DNA of 64,000 nucleotides from Ruegeria sp. R13_0 (GCF_017743995.1 NZ_JAGHRB010000001.1:62001-126000), one strand, 5' to 3'. Positions 37,875 through 46,910 are shown, counted from the first letter of the stretch. The notes: generated from the letters alone by a model not told the origin. A program made the numbers and translations.

Positions 37875-39695
37875 GTGCTGGATCAACCAATTGCCCAGAT
37901 CAAAAAACTGAGGGTGGAGTTTCAGACGAAAGACGGCCCGGTCGTGGGCGTTGAGGATGTCTCGTTCGAGGTAAACCCGGGCGAAACGGTTTGTATTGTT
38001 GGCGAATCGGGCTCGGGCAAATCGGTTTCGTCGCTGTCTCTGATGCGTCTTGTCGAGTTCGGCGGAGGCGAAATCGCCGGTGGCGAGCTGCTGTTTGATC
38101 GCCGCGACGGGGCCGAGATTGACCTGGCCGATGCCGATCAGGATCTGATGAAACAGATTCGCGGCAATGAGATCGGGATGATCTTTCAGGAGCCAATGAC
38201 CGCCCTGAACCCGGTTTTCACCGTTGGTCGGCAACTGACCGAAGGGCTGCGCATTCACAAGGACATGTCCAAGACGCAGGCCGAAGAGCGCGCTTTGGAG
38301 CTGCTGCGGCAGGTGCGAATCCCCGAACCCGAGCGCCGTCTCAAGCAATACCCGCACGAGTTGTCAGGGGGGATGCGACAGCGCGTGGTGATCGCCATGG
38401 CTATGGCGTGCGAGCCGCGTCTGTTGATCGCGGACGAGCCGACGACAGCATTGGATGTGACCATTCAGGCTGAGATTCTGGCCCTGATGGACCGTTTGAA
38501 ACGCGAAACGGGTACTGCGGTGATGTTCATCACCCATGACATGGCTGTGGTGGCACAGATGGCCGACCGCGTTGTGGTCATGTTCCGCGGCAATAAGGTC
38601 GAAGAAGGCCCGGTCACTGAAATTTTCGAGAACCCGCAGCATGATTACACCAAGGCGCTGCTGGCCGCGGTGCCGAAACTGGGTGAGATGCAGGGAAAGG
38701 CCGCGCCGGAACCGATGAAGCTATTGGGTGTTGAAGGGCAAAATATCGCTCCGATTCCCGGCACGGAAGAAACACTACTGACGGTCAAGAACCTGACCAC
38801 GCGCTTCCCGGTCAAAGGCGGCTTGCTGCGCCGGACGATCTCGAATGTTCATGCTGTTGAGGATGTCTCGTTCACGCTGAACAAAGGGCAGACGCTCAGC
38901 CTCGTGGGCGAATCGGGGTGCGGCAAGTCCTCGGCCGGGCGCTCGATCCTTAGATTGGTCGAGCCGATGGCGGGTGAGGTCAATCTGGACGGCGTCGATA
39001 TCATGAAGCTGGACCAATCCGGTCTGCGCAAAGCGCGGCTGGATATGCAGATGATCTTTCAGGACCCGTTCGCTTCGCTAAATCCGCAGATGCAGTTGAT
39101 CGACCAAGTGGCCGAACCGATGCGCAACTATGGCGTGGCCTCGGGGTCGGAACTGCAAGATCGCGTTGCGCAGCTGTTCGACAAGGTGCAACTGCCGCGC
39201 AGCTTCATGCGCCGTTTCCCACATGAGATGTCCGGCGGTCAGCGCCAGCGTATCGCAATCGCCCGCGCCTTGGCCTTGAACCCGAAACTGATCATCGCGG
39301 ATGAGGCCGTCTCGGCGCTGGACGTGTCGGTGCAGGCGCAGGTTCTGAACCTAATGATGGAGCTGCAATCCGAACTGAGCCTGTCTTACCTGTTCATCAG
39401 TCACGATATGGCCGTTGTGGAGCGGGTCAGCCACCATGTGGGCGTGATGTATCTGGGCCGGATTGTCGAACTTGGACCGCGCGCGCGGGTGTTCGAGAAC
39501 CCGCAGCACCCGTATACGCAGGCGCTGATGAAGGCCGTTCCAATCGCGGACCCGAACAAGCGGAAATCGGAAAAAGATTTGAATTTCAAGCCGATACCGT
39601 CGCCCATTCATCCAATTGGATACGCGCCAGAACCGTCTAACTACAAAGAGGTTGAGCCGGGCCATTTCATCCTGACTACGGATAGCGGGTACTAA
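37875..39695 (+). CDS. ABC transporter ATP-binding protein with two fused nucleotide-binding domains
   Basis: This 606-residue protein starts at GTG 37875 after AAGGGAGCG. It carries two complete ABC domains: Walker A GESGSGKS at 43-50 with LSGGMRQRV near 162-170, and Walker A GESGCGKS near 345-352 with MSGGQRQRI near 452-460. The fused DppD-DppF design resembles GsiA. Each half ends in the oligopeptide-type C-terminal extension (HDYTKALLAAVP and HPYTQALMKAVP). It energises the divergent permeases and heads the argE-amidohydrolase operon five bases before argE. Confidence 0.95.
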   Translation: MLDQPIAQIKKLRVEFQTKDGPVVGVEDVSFEVNPGETVCIVGESGSGKSVSSLSLMRLVEFGGGEIAGGELLFDRRDGAEIDLADADQDLMKQIRGNEIGMIFQEPMTALNPVFTVGRQLTEGLRIHKDMSKTQAEERALELLRQVRIPEPERRLKQYPHELSGGMRQRVVIAMAMACEPRLLIADEPTTALDVTIQAEILALMDRLKRETGTAVMFITHDMAVVAQMADRVVVMFRGNKVEEGPVTEIFENPQHDYTKALLAAVPKLGEMQGKAAPEPMKLLGVEGQNIAPIPGTEETLLTVKNLTTRFPVKGGLLRRTISNVHAVEDVSFTLNKGQTLSLVGESGCGKSSAGRSILRLVEPMAGEVNLDGVDIMKLDQSGLRKARLDMQMIFQDPFASLNPQMQLIDQVAEPMRNYGVASGSELQDRVAQLFDKVQLPRSFMRRFPHEMSGGQRQRIAIARALALNPKLIIADEAVSALDVSVQAQVLNLMMELQSELSLSYLFISHDMAVVERVSHHVGVMYLGRIVELGPRARVFENPQHPYTQALMKAVPIADPNKRKSEKDLNFKPIPSPIHPIGYAPEPSNYKEVEPGHFILTTDSGY

Positions 39696-39700
39696 CACAT

Positions 39701-40867
39701 ATGCCACAGCGTCTGACGCCGCTTGAGATCATGACCAAGTTGATCTCATTCCCGACTGTAAGCCGTGACACAAACTTGCCGTTGGTGGACTGGGTCGAAG
39801 GTTACCTGAACGAACACGGTATCGAGGCCCATCGCTGGCCGGACCCGGATCAGCCGCACAAGGCGGCGATCTTTGCTCATGTCGGCCCGTGGGAAGAGGG
39901 GGGCGTTGTCCTCTCGGGTCACACCGATGTCGTTCCGGTTGACGGTCAGCCTTGGGACACGGATCCGTTCAATGTCACTGAGAAGGACGGCAAGTATTAC
40001 GGACGCGGCACCTGCGACATGAAGGGTTTTGACGCGCTCGCGATCTGGGCACTGGTCGAGGCGCGCGATGCAGGCCTCAAGCGCCCCTTGCAACTGGCGC
40101 TGAGCTTCGATGAAGAGGTTGGATGCACGGGCGCTCCGCCAATGATCGAGGCGATGAACAAAGTGCTGCCAAAAGGCTCGGCCGTAATCGTGGGCGAGCC
40201 TTCGACAATGCAGGCCGTCACCGGCCACAAGGGCGGTTTCGGCTATGACACGCATATGGTCGGGTTCGAGGTTCATAGCTCGATCATGCACACAGGCGTG
40301 AATGCCATCATGGAGGCCGCGCCGCTGATCAATTGGGCGAATGAACAGAACACCCGCAATCAGGCGGCCACGCCCAGCGGAACCGCTGCGGTGTTCGATC
40401 CGCCTTGGACTACTGTCCATGTAGGCATGATCGAAGGCGGCACTGCGCATAACATCACGGCCAAGGATTGCCACTTCATGCTGGATTTCCGCACCGTTCC
40501 GGATGAAAGCAAAGCCGCATGGCGCGATGCCTATTTCGAACAGGTGCGCGCGGTCGAGGCGCGGATGCAGGCCGTCCACCCCGAAGCGCGGATCGAAATC
40601 TCCGAGAATTTCTCGATCCCCGGTTTGGTTCCCGAAAAGGATGGTGAGGCCGAAGCTCTGGTACGCGCCCTGACCGGCGACAATGCTAGCCACGTGGTCA
40701 GCTATGGCACCGAGGCGGGGCAGTTTCAGGAAGCAGGTTATTCCGCAGTCATTTGCGGCCCCGGTAACATTGCGCAGGCACATCAACCGAACGAGTTCAT
40801 CTCGGTCGCGCAGTTCGAAGCGGGCCATGCATTCATGCAGCGGCTGGTCGAGAAACTGTCTACCTGA
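39701..40867 (+). CDS. argE: Acetylornithine deacetylase-like M20 hydrolase
   Basis: The 388-residue enzyme belongs to the ArgE/DapE group of M20A, which removes N-acyl groups with one or two zincs. Ligands are in order: His in LSGHTDVVPVDG, Asp in RGTCDMKGFDA, Glu in SFDEEVGCTG, and His in IAQAHQPNEF. ArgE cleaves N-acetylornithine in arginine synthesis. Alphaproteobacteria often use ArgJ instead, so a catabolic deacylase for imported N-acyl amino acids is equally plausible given its position five bases after the ABC ATPase gene. Confidence 0.88.
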   Translation: MPQRLTPLEIMTKLISFPTVSRDTNLPLVDWVEGYLNEHGIEAHRWPDPDQPHKAAIFAHVGPWEEGGVVLSGHTDVVPVDGQPWDTDPFNVTEKDGKYYGRGTCDMKGFDALAIWALVEARDAGLKRPLQLALSFDEEVGCTGAPPMIEAMNKVLPKGSAVIVGEPSTMQAVTGHKGGFGYDTHMVGFEVHSSIMHTGVNAIMEAAPLINWANEQNTRNQAATPSGTAAVFDPPWTTVHVGMIEGGTAHNITAKDCHFMLDFRTVPDESKAAWRDAYFEQVRAVEARMQAVHPEARIEISENFSIPGLVPEKDGEAEALVRALTGDNASHVVSYGTEAGQFQEAGYSAVICGPGNIAQAHQPNEFISVAQFEAGHAFMQRLVEKLST

Positions 40868-40884
40868 TCCCGAGGAGGTCCAAA

Positions 40885-42051
40885 ATGCCGGTGAAAAACA
40901 GACTTGCCGAAATGCAGGCAGAGATCACAAAGTGGCGCCGCCATCTGCATGCGCATCCTGAGCTGATGTATGACGTTCACGAGACCGCCGGTTTTGTTGT
41001 GGAGCGTTTGAAGGCCTTCGGTGTCGATGAAATCACCGAGGGTGTCGGCAAGACAGGCGTTGTGGCCGTAATCAAGGGCCGCTCGGATACCAAGGGTCGG
41101 GTGATTGGATTGCGGGCAGATATGGACGCCCTGCCGATCGAAGAGGCGACGGGGCTGGACTATGCCTCGACCGTTCCGGGTAAGATGCATGCTTGTGGGC
41201 ATGACGGGCATACCTCGATGCTGCTTGGGGCTGCGCAGTATCTGGCCGAGACGCGGAATTTCGATGGCACCGCCGTGCTGATCTTTCAACCGGCCGAGGA
41301 GGGCGGCGCCGGAGGTCTCGCCATGTGTCAGGACGGGTTGATGGAGCGCTGGGGCATTCAGGAAGTCTACGGCATGCACAACATGCCCGGCCTGCCGGTT
41401 GGTGAATTTGCGATCCGGCCCGGAGCCCTGCTAGCCTCGTCGGATGAGTTCGAGATTACCGTCACCGGCAAGGGTGGCCACGCGGCAGCCCCGCATGAGG
41501 CCGTGGATACAACGCTTGTAGCCTCGCATATTGTTGTGTCCTTGCAATCCGTTGTGGCCCGCACCGTCGATCCGATCAAACGGGTTGTTCTGACCGTGGG
41601 TACGTTCGAGACGGACAGCGTGGCCTCAAACGTGATTGCGCATACGGTCCGTCTGAAAGGAACAGTTCGAACGCTTGACCCCGAGTACCGCGCGATCGCG
41701 GAACAGCGTGTTCGCCGGATTGCCGAAGATACGGCCTCGGCCTTTGACGCGTCCGCGAAGGTAGAATGGACGCCGGGCTATCCGGTGACGGTAAACTCAG
41801 AAGCCGAGACCAGCTATGCCGCGGAGGCCGCCGCAGCCGTGGCCGGAAAGGTGAACGATGGCACCGATCCGATCATGCCGTCGGAAGATTTCGCCTACAT
41901 GCTTGAAGAACGGCCCGGAGCCTACATCTTTCTAGGGAACGGAGACACCGCCATGTGTCACCACCCGGAATACAATTTCGATGATGACGCCATACCTGCC
42001 GGCTGCAGCTGGTTCGCTGAGATGGTCGAACGCCGGATGCCGGCCGAATGA
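40885..42051 (+). CDS. M20D amidohydrolase, first of tandem pair
   Basis: The 388-residue protein is of the hippurate hydrolase/IAA-amino acid hydrolase type. Metal ligands are C and H in MHACGHDGHTS, Glu-Glu in PAEEGGAGG, and His in YGMHNMPG, with the last ligand His in MCHHPEYNFDD. It hydrolyses N-acyl or N-aryl amino acids. A GAGGAGGTCC ribosome-binding site precedes ATG 40885. The next gene is a close paralogue with the same opening MPVKNR, so the pair came from a duplication. Confidence 0.93.
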   Translation: MPVKNRLAEMQAEITKWRRHLHAHPELMYDVHETAGFVVERLKAFGVDEITEGVGKTGVVAVIKGRSDTKGRVIGLRADMDALPIEEATGLDYASTVPGKMHACGHDGHTSMLLGAAQYLAETRNFDGTAVLIFQPAEEGGAGGLAMCQDGLMERWGIQEVYGMHNMPGLPVGEFAIRPGALLASSDEFEITVTGKGGHAAAPHEAVDTTLVASHIVVSLQSVVARTVDPIKRVVLTVGTFETDSVASNVIAHTVRLKGTVRTLDPEYRAIAEQRVRRIAEDTASAFDASAKVEWTPGYPVTVNSEAETSYAAEAAAAVAGKVNDGTDPIMPSEDFAYMLEERPGAYIFLGNGDTAMCHHPEYNFDDDAIPAGCSWFAEMVERRMPAE

Positions 42052-42068
42052 TTTAGGAGAGACAAGAT

Positions 42069-43232
42069 ATGCCAGTCAAAAACCGCTTTGCGGAACTGCA
42101 GGACGAGATCACAACTTGGCGACGCGACCTGCACGAGAACCCCGAAATCCTGTTTGAAACCCACCGCACCAGCGCTCTGGTGGCCGAAAAGCTGAAAGAG
42201 TTCGGCTGCGATGAGGTCGTCACCGGTATTGGCCGCACAGGCGTTGTCGGTGTGATCAAGGGCAAGTCGGACAGCAAAGGCAAGGTGATCGGTCTGCGTG
42301 CGGACATGGACGCTCTGCCGATCCTTGAGGCGACGGGGCTGGACTATGCCTCGAAAACGCCGGGCGCGATGCACGCTTGCGGCCATGATGGTCATACCGC
42401 GATGCTGCTTGGGGCGGCAAAGTACCTGTCGGAAACCCGCAATTTCGACGGCACGGTCGTAGTGATCTTCCAGCCCGCCGAAGAAGGTGGCGGCGGCGGT
42501 CGCGAAATGTGTGAAGACGGCATGATGGACCGCTGGAATATTCAGGAGGTCTACGGGATGCACAACTGGCCGGGTAAACCGGTCGGGAGTTTCTCGATCC
42601 GTCCGGGGTCGTTCTTTGCGGCGACCGACCAGTTTGACATCACGTTTGAGGGGCGCGGCGGTCATGCCGCCAAACCGCAGGAGACGGTCGATACCACCGT
42701 GATGACGGCGCAGGCGGTGCTGGCGCTGCAAACGATAGCGTCCCGCAATGCGGACCCGGTTGATCAGGTGGTTGTGTCGGTTACCTCGTTCGAGACCTCG
42801 TCGAAGGCCTTCAACGTGATCCCGCAATCAGTTCAGATCAAAGGCACCGTGCGCACCATGAGCAAGGACATGCGTGATCTGGCCGAGAAGCGGATCAACG
42901 AGATCTGCAGCGGCGTAGCGGCGACCTTTGGCGGCACTGCTGACGTGACCTACATTCGAGGCTATCCGGTGATGGTGAACAGCGACGAGCAGACCGAGTT
43001 TGCGGCCGACGTCGCGCGATCGGTGTCGGGTGGTTGCGAAGAGGCCCCTCTGGTCATGGGCGGAGAGGATTTTGCCTTTATGTTGGAGGAACGTCCTGGG
43101 GCCTATATACTGGTGGGCAATGGCGACACGGCCATGGTCCATCACCCCGAGTACAATTTCAACGATGAGGCCATTCCAGCCGGGTGCAGCTGGTGGGCCG
43201 AGATTGTCGAACAGCGGATGCCTGCGGCCTGA
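42069..43232 (+). CDS. M20D amidohydrolase, second of tandem pair
   Basis: The 387-residue paralogue keeps all metal motifs: MHACGHDGHTA, PAEEGGGGG, YGMHNWPG and MVHHPEYNFND. It differs in the segment before the C-terminal catalytic region (LVMGGEDFAF here against IMPSEDFAY in its neighbour) and at the lid, so altered substrate preference is likely. It follows after 17 bases with TTAGGAGAGAC. It is the last gene of the transporter-linked operon, closed by a GC hairpin. Confidence 0.93.
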   Translation: MPVKNRFAELQDEITTWRRDLHENPEILFETHRTSALVAEKLKEFGCDEVVTGIGRTGVVGVIKGKSDSKGKVIGLRADMDALPILEATGLDYASKTPGAMHACGHDGHTAMLLGAAKYLSETRNFDGTVVVIFQPAEEGGGGGREMCEDGMMDRWNIQEVYGMHNWPGKPVGSFSIRPGSFFAATDQFDITFEGRGGHAAKPQETVDTTVMTAQAVLALQTIASRNADPVDQVVVSVTSFETSSKAFNVIPQSVQIKGTVRTMSKDMRDLAEKRINEICSGVAATFGGTADVTYIRGYPVMVNSDEQTEFAADVARSVSGGCEEAPLVMGGEDFAFMLEERPGAYILVGNGDTAMVHHPEYNFNDEAIPAGCSWWAEIVEQRMPAA

Positions 43233-43240
43233 TGGAGAGG

Positions 43241-43288
43241 GTGGGGGCTCTGCCCCCACACCCCCGGGATGTTTTCAGCCAGATGAAG
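43241..43288 (+). repeat. Hairpin plus dispersed repeat, copy 5 (overlaps waaA end)
   Basis: GTGGGGGC-TCT-GCCCCCAC (43241-43259) is an 8-bp stem followed by CCCCCGGGATGTTTTCAG and CCAGATGAAG. It is the best-formed copy for termination of the amidohydrolase operon. Its right end enters the coding region of waaA, where the reverse strand of AGCCAGATGAAG gives the last Ser-Ser-Gly codons and the TGA stop. Confidence 0.7.
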
Positions 43289-44597
43289 AAGGATCCTTCG
43301 GCTCTAGGCCGAGTGTGGTGCAGAGCGTTTCGATCACGTTTTGCAGCGCGTCTTTTTGGGTTGTGACGCAGGCGCGGGTGGAGTTGCGGGCTTGGGTCAG
43401 GGCCGCGTCGTTGGATAGCCAGGTGTTGACGGCTTTCTCCAGATCTTCGGCCGTTTCAACCTGAACGGCCCCGCCGGTTTCGATCAGGGGTGCGAAAGTT
43501 TCGGCAAAATTGAAGTAGCCCGGACCGGTTATGACGGCAGCACCGGCTTGCGCGGGTTCGAACGGGTTGTGGCCGCCGATCTCTTTCAGAGACCCGCCGA
43601 GAAAGACAATCGGGCAAAGCGCGTACCATGTGCCGGTTTCGCCGAGGGTATCGGCCACGTAGACCTGAGTCTCATGGGTGATCGGGTCGCTTTTGGTTCG
43701 GAAGACCGATGTGAGTTTGGCTTTGGTCAGGAGGGCCGCCACCTCCTCGCGCCGTTCGGGGTGTCGCGGTATAAGTAGCAACAGCAAGTCTGGGTAGTGC
43801 TTTAGCAATGCGGTATGGGCGGCCAGAACCGTTTCCTCTTCGCCTGCATGGGTCGAGCTGGCGATCCAGACGGGTCGACGGCCGATCTGGCCTTGTACAT
43901 CCGCCAGTGTGGTGTGATCCACCGGCAGCGGGTCGGACATCGCCTTGAGGTTGGTGCCGGGTTGGACGCGCTGTGGGTCCGCTCCGATGGCGATCAGGTT
44001 CTTGGCCGTTTTGTCGTTCTGCGTCAGAAACAGCGCGAAGTGGTCCAGGATGAAGCGCGCCGTATCGGGGCGCTTTTGCCAACCTGCCACGGACTTGTCA
44101 GACAAACGCGCGTTCAGAAGGCACAAAGGTGCGCCGCGATTTGCCGTTTCAACGATCAGTCGGGGCCAGATCTCGCTTTCTACGAATATGGCGGCATCTG
44201 GGGCCCAACGGTCGAGAAACCGTCGCACAGGCCCGGCGCTGTCCAGGGGAGGAAACTGATGTCGGGTGCGAGGGGGCAGTCGCTTGGCAATCAGCGCGGC
44301 TGAGGTGGGCGTGCCGGAGGTGATCAGGAACTCGGTTTGCGGCAGGCGCTCGCCAAGCCGGTGGATCAGGCTGAGAACCGAAAGGCTTTCGCCGACGCTG
44401 GCGGCGTGAAACCAGATCAATTGTCCCGCGGGGCGGTCGAGGCTGGCATAGCCCAGTCGCTCCTGCTGGCGCTGGTTTGGGACCTCGGCCGTCTGCAGCT
44501 TTTTGCGCACGGTGCGCCAAGCCAAGGGCTGCGCGAGAGAGGTGACGCCGCAGTACAGCTTGTACAGCAGCGTCGGACGAACGTCAGAGCCGGGCAT
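43275..44597 (-). CDS. waaA: 3-deoxy-D-manno-octulosonic acid transferase
   Basis: WaaA (KdtA) transfers Kdo from CMP-Kdo to lipid A precursor at the inner membrane. The 440-residue protein has the N-terminal anchor region and the acceptor-site motif WFHAASVGESLSVL containing the catalytic Glu, plus the GT-B Rossmann segments (IWPRLIVETANRGAPLCLLNARLSDKS and VFLGGSLKEIGGHNPFEPA). The length matches the family (about 425). It begins one base after the moaA stop, so it is co-transcribed with moaA. Its final residues lie in a dispersed repeat. Confidence 0.94.
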   Translation of the reverse strand: MPGSDVRPTLLYKLYCGVTSLAQPLAWRTVRKKLQTAEVPNQRQQERLGYASLDRPAGQLIWFHAASVGESLSVLSLIHRLGERLPQTEFLITSGTPTSAALIAKRLPPRTRHQFPPLDSAGPVRRFLDRWAPDAAIFVESEIWPRLIVETANRGAPLCLLNARLSDKSVAGWQKRPDTARFILDHFALFLTQNDKTAKNLIAIGADPQRVQPGTNLKAMSDPLPVDHTTLADVQGQIGRRPVWIASSTHAGEEETVLAAHTALLKHYPDLLLLLIPRHPERREEVAALLTKAKLTSVFRTKSDPITHETQVYVADTLGETGTWYALCPIVFLGGSLKEIGGHNPFEPAQAGAAVITGPGYFNFAETFAPLIETGGAVQVETAEDLEKAVNTWLSNDAALTQARNSTRACVTTQKDALQNVIETLCTTLGLEPKDPSSSG

Positions 44598-44598
44598 G

Positions 44599-45606
44599 TC
44601 AGCCGCCTGTGTGGCTCATGTGGCGGCTCATCTGGCCATCGACGGCCTGACGGGAATAGTCGAAGTCATGGCCTTTGGGCTTGAGGTTGATCGCGGCGCG
44701 GATCGCCTCTTCCAGCGGTTTTTCCGTGTCCGGATGATCGCGCAGCGGCGCGCGCAGGTCGGCCATGTCCTCCTGACCGAGGCACATGTAAAGCTCACCG
44801 GTGCAAGTCAGGCGCACGCGGTTGCAGCTTTCGCAGAAATTATGGGACAGCGGGGTGATAAAGCCGATCTTCTGGCCCGTTTCCTCAAGCCTTACATAGC
44901 GCGCGGGTCCGCCAGAGCGTTCGGCCAGATCGGTCACGCTGTAGTGGTTTTCGTATTCCTTGCGCACATCCTTAAGCGACCAGTACTGGTCCAACCGGTC
45001 CTCATTGCCGATATCGCCCATTGGCATGACCTCGATCCAGGTCAGGTCCATGTCGCGCTCGGCGCACCATTCTGTGATCTGGGGTAATTCGGGTTCGTTG
45101 AAGCCCTTCAGAGCCACAGCGTTGATCTTGACCCGCAGGCCCGCCTTTTGTGCCGCATCAATCCCGTTCAGAACCTGTTTCAGACGTCCCCATCGCGTAA
45201 CGGCTGCGAATTTATCCTCATCCAGCGTGTCCAGCGAGATATTCACCCGTCGCACACCCGCCGCGTAGAGGTCATCGGCAAATCGCGCAAGCTGCGAGCC
45301 ATTGGTTGTAAGCGTCAGTTCTTTCAGCGCGCCGCTTTCCAGATGACGGGTCATCGAGTTGAAGAACGTCATGATATTGCGACGCACGAGCGGCTCACCA
45401 CCGGTGATGCGCAGTTTCTCAACGCCCATATTCACGAAGGTGGAACACATGCGGTCTAGCTCTTCCAGCGTCAGCAGCTCTTTCTTGGGCAGAAAGGTCA
45501 TGTTCTCGGACATGCAATAGACGCAGCGAAAGTCGCAGCGGTCGGTTACCGAGACGCGAAGATACGTGATGGCACGGGCGAAAGGATCAATCAGCGGAGC
45601 AGTCAT
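44599..45606 (-). CDS. moaA: GTP 3',8-cyclase MoaA
   Basis: MoaA is the radical-SAM enzyme that begins molybdopterin synthesis by converting GTP. From [17 protein letters not shown] at 45606 it has 335 residues. The N-terminal [4Fe-4S] motif has C24, C28 and C31 in [11 protein letters not shown]. The C-terminal cluster is in [19 protein letters not shown], and the protein ends in the conserved Gly-Gly. The IorAB-like molybdenum enzyme in this window is a possible user of the cofactor. The next gene is waaA. Confidence 0.96.
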   Translation of the reverse strand: MTAPLIDPFARAITYLRVSVTDRCDFRCVYCMSENMTFLPKKELLTLEELDRMCSTFVNMGVEKLRITGGEPLVRRNIMTFFNSMTRHLESGALKELTLTTNGSQLARFADDLYAAGVRRVNISLDTLDEDKFAAVTRWGRLKQVLNGIDAAQKAGLRVKINAVALKGFNEPELPQITEWCAERDMDLTWIEVMPMGDIGNEDRLDQYWSLKDVRKEYENHYSVTDLAERSGGPARYVRLEETGQKIGFITPLSHNFCESCNRVRLTCTGELYMCLGQEDMADLRAPLRDHPDTEKPLEEAIRAAINLKPKGHDFDYSRQAVDGQMSRHMSHTGG

Positions 45607-45696
45607 GCGGTATAGGTAAAGCTGGAACAGGCCCACGACAAGGGTGAACTGTGCTTTGGTCTGGTGCAGCTGCCTGAGGGGTAGTAGGTTCGGGGT

Positions 45697-46128
45697 ATGA
45701 GAGAACTGCTTGTGATATCCTGCGTTTTGCTGGTCGGGTGCGATACCGTACGTTCGACAACGGATCGTTTGTTGGGGCGCGATGAAGTGGCCGAGGCAGC
45801 GCCTGCTGCTGTAGAGACCGCACCTGCGGAGGCGGAAAGCTCAGCCTATATCCAGCCTGCAACTGCGACGGCGAATTGGACCGGCGCCAAGACCACCATT
45901 GCCGGGTTGGGCGATCCGTCGACTCCGGGCCGCTGGATGCAGACACCCTTGGTCGATTCCGAGGTGACCGCGCGGGTGGTTGTGCCGAAAACCGGGGCGC
46001 AGGCTTACATCACTCTGGTTCCGGCCTCGGGGCCCGAGACGGGTGGCAGCCGTTTGTCACTAGATGCCATGCGGGCGTTGCTGGTGCCGTTTGATCAGTT
46101 GGTCGAGGTCGAGGTCTACGCGAACTAA
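45697..46128 (+). CDS. Putative lipoprotein
   Basis: The 143-residue protein has a short hydrophobic N-terminus [15 protein letters not shown] with lipobox LVGC and Cys15 as the lipidation site. Asp at +2 would, by the E. coli rule, favour retention in the inner membrane. A Pro/Ala/Glu-rich linker ([19 protein letters not shown]) precedes a small C-terminal domain ([15 protein letters not shown]). I recognise no family. Its stop codon TAA lies inside the CTAA flank of the fold-back element downstream. Confidence 0.75.
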   Translation: MRELLVISCVLLVGCDTVRSTTDRLLGRDEVAEAAPAAVETAPAEAESSAYIQPATATANWTGAKTTIAGLGDPSTPGRWMQTPLVDSEVTARVVVPKTGAQAYITLVPASGPETGGSRLSLDAMRALLVPFDQLVEVEVYAN

Positions 46129-46229
46129 GGCGTTTTCGGGTTTTACCTGAATGATCAAGTGACACGAATGTCCCGAGAACGCTGAAAGCGTGGCAGGGTA
46201 TTCGTGTCACAAGGCTAACCCGAAACGCT
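46129..46229. mobile_element. Candidate MITE, 101-bp fold-back element with CTAA flanks
   Basis: The whole stretch folds back: outer arms CGTTTTCGGGTT (46131-46142) and AACCCGAAACG (46217-46227, one base different), middle arms GTGACACGAAT and ATTCGTGTCAC (46159-46169, 46200-46210, perfect) and an inner ACGCT-GAA-AGCGT. CTAA is directly on both sides (46125-46128 and 46230-46233). CTAA fits the YTAR target site of IS5-family elements. It contains no gene. A bidirectional terminator is the alternative reading. Confidence 0.5.
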
Positions 46230-46907
46230 CTAACCCTTCAGGTATTTTCCGGCCTCGCGCCGGGCAAAGGGTTTCATCGCGTCGCCATGCGTTTCCAGAA
46301 AAGCCACGACCCGGTTGGGATCATGTTTGGAGAGTTCCCGTAGCCACCACGCAATGGATTTCTGAATGAACCAGTTCCGATCGGGCACATAGCCTGCAGC
46401 CCATCCGAGGATGCAATCTCGGCGTGCCAGATCTTCAGGTTTGGGGTGGTTCTGTTTGGTCCAGGGCAGGGTCGAGACCAGAGCGGCGCGGCGGGTCCAC
46501 ATGTGGTCTGACCCGGTCCATGTTTCGACCTGATCCAGACGCGCTGGATCGGCGCTCAGGCGTTTCTGGATGGCGGTGCAGGCGTGGTCGGCGATGGCCC
46601 ATGCGTCGAAATCGGGCACCCAGCTTTGCAACAAGGCCCAGACATCTTCATCCGGGCGAATCCGCGCTTGTGTCAGCAGTTTGGAGGCCGCGACGCGCGC
46701 CTCATGGATGTTGGTCTGCCAGAGCGCATCCGCGAGGGTGACGCGCTCAGCAACCGACAATTCCTTGCGCCAGGATTTGGTCAGATCGTTGAGAACCGGG
46801 ACCGCGACGCCCAGATAGGGGCGCTCGGCCTTGTGATAGGCTGCGACTTGTTCCGCGCGCTCGGCATCGGCATGCGCCTTGATCTGATCCAGATAGGGGG
46901 CAAGCAT
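46230..46907 (-). CDS. DNA alkylation repair protein (AlkD-like)
   Basis: The 225-residue all-helical HEAT-like protein resembles AlkD DNA glycosylases that remove alkylated bases. Visible elements are VAVPVLNDLTKSWRK, SWVPDFDAWAIADHACTAI, WTRRAALVSTLPW and RNWFIQKSIAWWLRELSKHDP with the aromatic Trp cluster expected near the lesion. Substrate is inferred. It ends in TAG inside the second CTAA of the fold-back element. Three bases separate it from the PNPOx-like gene upstream. Confidence 0.88.
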   Translation of the reverse strand: MLAPYLDQIKAHADAERAEQVAAYHKAERPYLGVAVPVLNDLTKSWRKELSVAERVTLADALWQTNIHEARVAASKLLTQARIRPDEDVWALLQSWVPDFDAWAIADHACTAIQKRLSADPARLDQVETWTGSDHMWTRRAALVSTLPWTKQNHPKPEDLARRDCILGWAAGYVPDRNWFIQKSIAWWLRELSKHDPNRVVAFLETHGDAMKPFARREAGKYLKG

Positions 46908-46910
46908 GGT

